Origin: Planctomycetota bacterium
GTDB taxonomy: Bacteria > Planctomycetota > Brocadiia > Brocadiales > Brocadiaceae
Direction of reading: 5' to 3'
DNA length: 42,626 nucleotides
Assembly: GCA_016235875.1 (NCBI GenBank)
Contig: JACRII010000134.1
Coordinates: 1-42,626, forward strand
Position numbers and translations under genes: made by a program. Under the pieces are notes generated by a model that had not been told where the DNA came from, made no database searches, and saw only the letters and a program-made list of their open reading frames with translations. Below are positions 41,410 through 42,626 of this stretch, in pieces. Every line of letters starts with the position of its first letter. Position 1 is the stretch's first letter.

Positions 41410-42487
41410 GGGGTCACATCTTAAATAATAAATATTGATATTTATTGTTTCGAATATTATAATACCTTTTCAATTATCTTCCACTTTTAATTTTTACCTA
41501 AAGGGGCATCTCATGGCAAGACCCTTACGTGTGGAATATCCCGGTGCATATTATCATGTTATTAATCGAGGGAATGCCGGTGAAAATATATTTATCGATG
41601 AAAGAGATAGAGAAAAATTTCTGGAATATCTTGCAAAAGGTATAGAACGATTTATAACAAGAATCCATACCTATTGTTTCATGTCCAATCATTATCATTT
41701 GTTAATCGAAACACCTCAAGCCAATTTAAGCGTAGCAATTCAATGGCTTAATGTTAGCTACTCAGTTTATTTCAATAAAAGACACCGAAGAAGAGGTCAT
41801 CTCTTCCAGGGCAGGTTCAAGGCTATCCTGTTAGATGCAAATGAATATCTTATCCTGCTTTCTCGTTATATCCATCTTAACCCTGTTCGTGCGAAAATCG
41901 TGACACATCCACTGGAGTATTCATGGAGTAGTTATCCTGTGTTTGCAGGAAAAAGGCAAAAACCTGATTGGCTTACTACGGAAACAGTATTGTCATATTT
42001 TGGGGAAGAGAAAAAGGAAGCCATTGCAAACTATAAAAGCTACGTAGAGAAAGTTAATAGGGAAACTATGGAAGATCCAAATAAAAACTTGATTGGGGGA
42101 TTTATCCTTGGTGGGACTGGCTTTGTAAACTGGGTTAAAGATAAATTTCTTTCCACAAAGAATGACGAGAAAGAAATTCCTCAACTCAAGAAATTAAAAC
42201 CGAAGGTGACTCTTAAAACAATTATTCAGTCGGTATGTGATGAATTCGGGTATAGAGAAGAACAAGTAAAAATGAGGGGACGCAAGGATAACAAGGAGCG
42301 AGCAATTGCAATTTATCTTGCCCGAGACCTTAGCGGGGTATCATGTAAGGATCTAGGTGCGTTTTTCGATGGTATATCGGGTGCGGCAATTACCATGAAA
42401 TATAACCAGATGAATACCGAACTGATGCGAAACAAAAAACTGAGTGATAAGATAGCAACTTTGAAGAAGAAATTACTTAATATTTAA
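41410..42487 (+). mobile_element. Second RAYT element (left end and transposase)
   Basis: The left end begins GGGGTCACATCTTAAATAAT at 41410, sharing the GGGGTCA tip and the spacing to a T-rich segment with the first element (6642). A perfect 9-bp hairpin AATAAATAT-TG-ATATTTATT lies at 41427-41446. The transposase is at 41513-42487. A matching inverted right end is not seen after the gene, so the right boundary is uncertain. Confidence 0.6.
41513..42487 (+). CDS. REP-associated tyrosine transposase (RAYT, Y1_Tnp)
   Basis: The 324-residue protein from ATG 41513 begins MARPLRVEYPGAYYHVINRG. HUH motif is SNHYHLL (H60, H62), middle motif HLFQGRFK (96-103) and catalytic Tyr Y119 in RYIHLNPVRA. The C-terminal third is the DnaA-C-like helix-turn-helix (KERAIAIYLARDLSGVSCKD). 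AAGGGGC precedes the ATG; a longer frame from 41435 adds 26 unlike residues. It is a paralogue of the first RAYT, with identical length and motif positions, but differs widely in sequence, so they likely serve different hairpin families. Confidence 0.93.
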   Translation: MARPLRVEYPGAYYHVINRGNAGENIFIDERDREKFLEYLAKGIERFITRIHTYCFMSNHYHLLIETPQANLSVAIQWLNVSYSVYFNKRHRRRGHLFQGRFKAILLDANEYLILLSRYIHLNPVRAKIVTHPLEYSWSSYPVFAGKRQKPDWLTTETVLSYFGEEKKEAIANYKSYVEKVNRETMEDPNKNLIGGFILGGTGFVNWVKDKFLSTKNDEKEIPQLKKLKPKVTLKTIIQSVCDEFGYREEQVKMRGRKDNKERAIAIYLARDLSGVSCKDLGAFFDGISGAAITMKYNQMNTELMRNKKLSDKIATLKKKLLNI

Positions 42488-42558
42488 CAGGCTGTCCGAG
42501 AATGCAGCATACAGTTTTTCTTAGTATTTAGCCAGAAAAAGAGGGTAAATCGGTTGCG

Positions 42559-42626
42559 ATGGTAAAATTGAATGATATAATAAAGCGACATGAAATCTTC
42601 ACAGCACAACCACACCAAGCGGTTAG
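42559..42626 (+). CDS. Partial ORF at the right edge, unknown
   Basis: An ATG at 42559 opens a frame that runs off the window: MVKLNDIIKRHEIFTAQPHQ and on. It follows CAGGCTGTCCGAGAATGCAG (42489-42508), which looks like an insertion-sequence-style end. It could be the start of a transposase, but the fragment is too short to name. Confidence 0.3.
   Translation, partial: MVKLNDIIKRHEIFTAQPHQAV

Overview
The window (about 42.6 kb, moderately AT-rich) looks like a chromosomal segment of an anammox-type planctomycete (Brocadiales, e.g. Brocadia/Kuenenia/Jettenia). This is inferred from gene content: a Tat-exported Rieske protein next to a cytochrome b6/subunit IV protein fused to a diheme cytochrome c tail, two separate System II cytochrome c maturation pairs (ResB/CcsA), parvulin foldases, a short AcsA-type acetate-CoA ligase, GH15 glucoamylase, and many small dispersed repeats with RAYT transposases. 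No rRNA or marker gene settles the species.

Layout. 1-2.8 kb: end of a YceI-like gene, a 22-bp hairpin repeat, then the Rieske/cytochrome b-c pair, whose last codons and stop lie in a REP-like element. 2.8-7.8 kb: an accessory island with a truncated SRPBCC gene, a two-gene DNA-modification/defence-like cassette (beta-class DNA methyltransferase plus a protein joining a PD-(D/E)XK-like N-terminus to a DGQHR domain), and a RAYT element with inverted ends. 7.8-14.3 kb: SWIB-domain protein, a MacAB-like exporter (adaptor, ATPase, two permeases) and a Tat-signal radical SAM enzyme. 14.5-18.7 kb: HEPN remnant, Mut7-C protein, parvulin, lipoprotein, PAS protein, universal stress protein, small secreted protein. 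18.9-24.2 kb: FmdE-like protein, a membrane protein with internal repeats, acsA, a broken DUF5618 gene, a Phd/PIN toxin-antitoxin pair, a solitary 2-hydroxyacyl-CoA dehydratase-like protein. 24.3-30.7 kb: GH15, HDOD protein, the parvulin-CcsA-ResB operon, tRNA-Leu(UAA) and tRNA-Cys(GCA). 31-33.5 kb: a PAS-GAF-PAS-GGDEF cyclase divergent from a small XRE regulator, with two matching palindromes between them. 33.5-39.6 kb: operon resB-ccsB-acyP-DUF167-ileS. 39.8-42.6 kb: OmpA-like lipoprotein, hisI, a thiE 3' fragment cut off by a second RAYT element, and a partial ORF.

Themes. (1) Respiration and extracytoplasmic cytochrome assembly: Rieske/cyt b-c, two ResB/CcsA sets, two parvulins, OmpA-like anchor. 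(2) Mobile and repeat biology: two 324-residue RAYT transposases and at least four kinds of short palindromic repeat, some touching gene ends. (3) Defence and toxin biology: the methyltransferase/DGQHR cassette, Phd/PIN, and remnants of HEPN and DUF5618 genes. The strongest candidate for an under-described system is the methyltransferase plus nuclease-DGQHR cassette at 3578-6605. The XRE operator pair and the RAYT-truncated thiE are the most concrete sequence-level observations.
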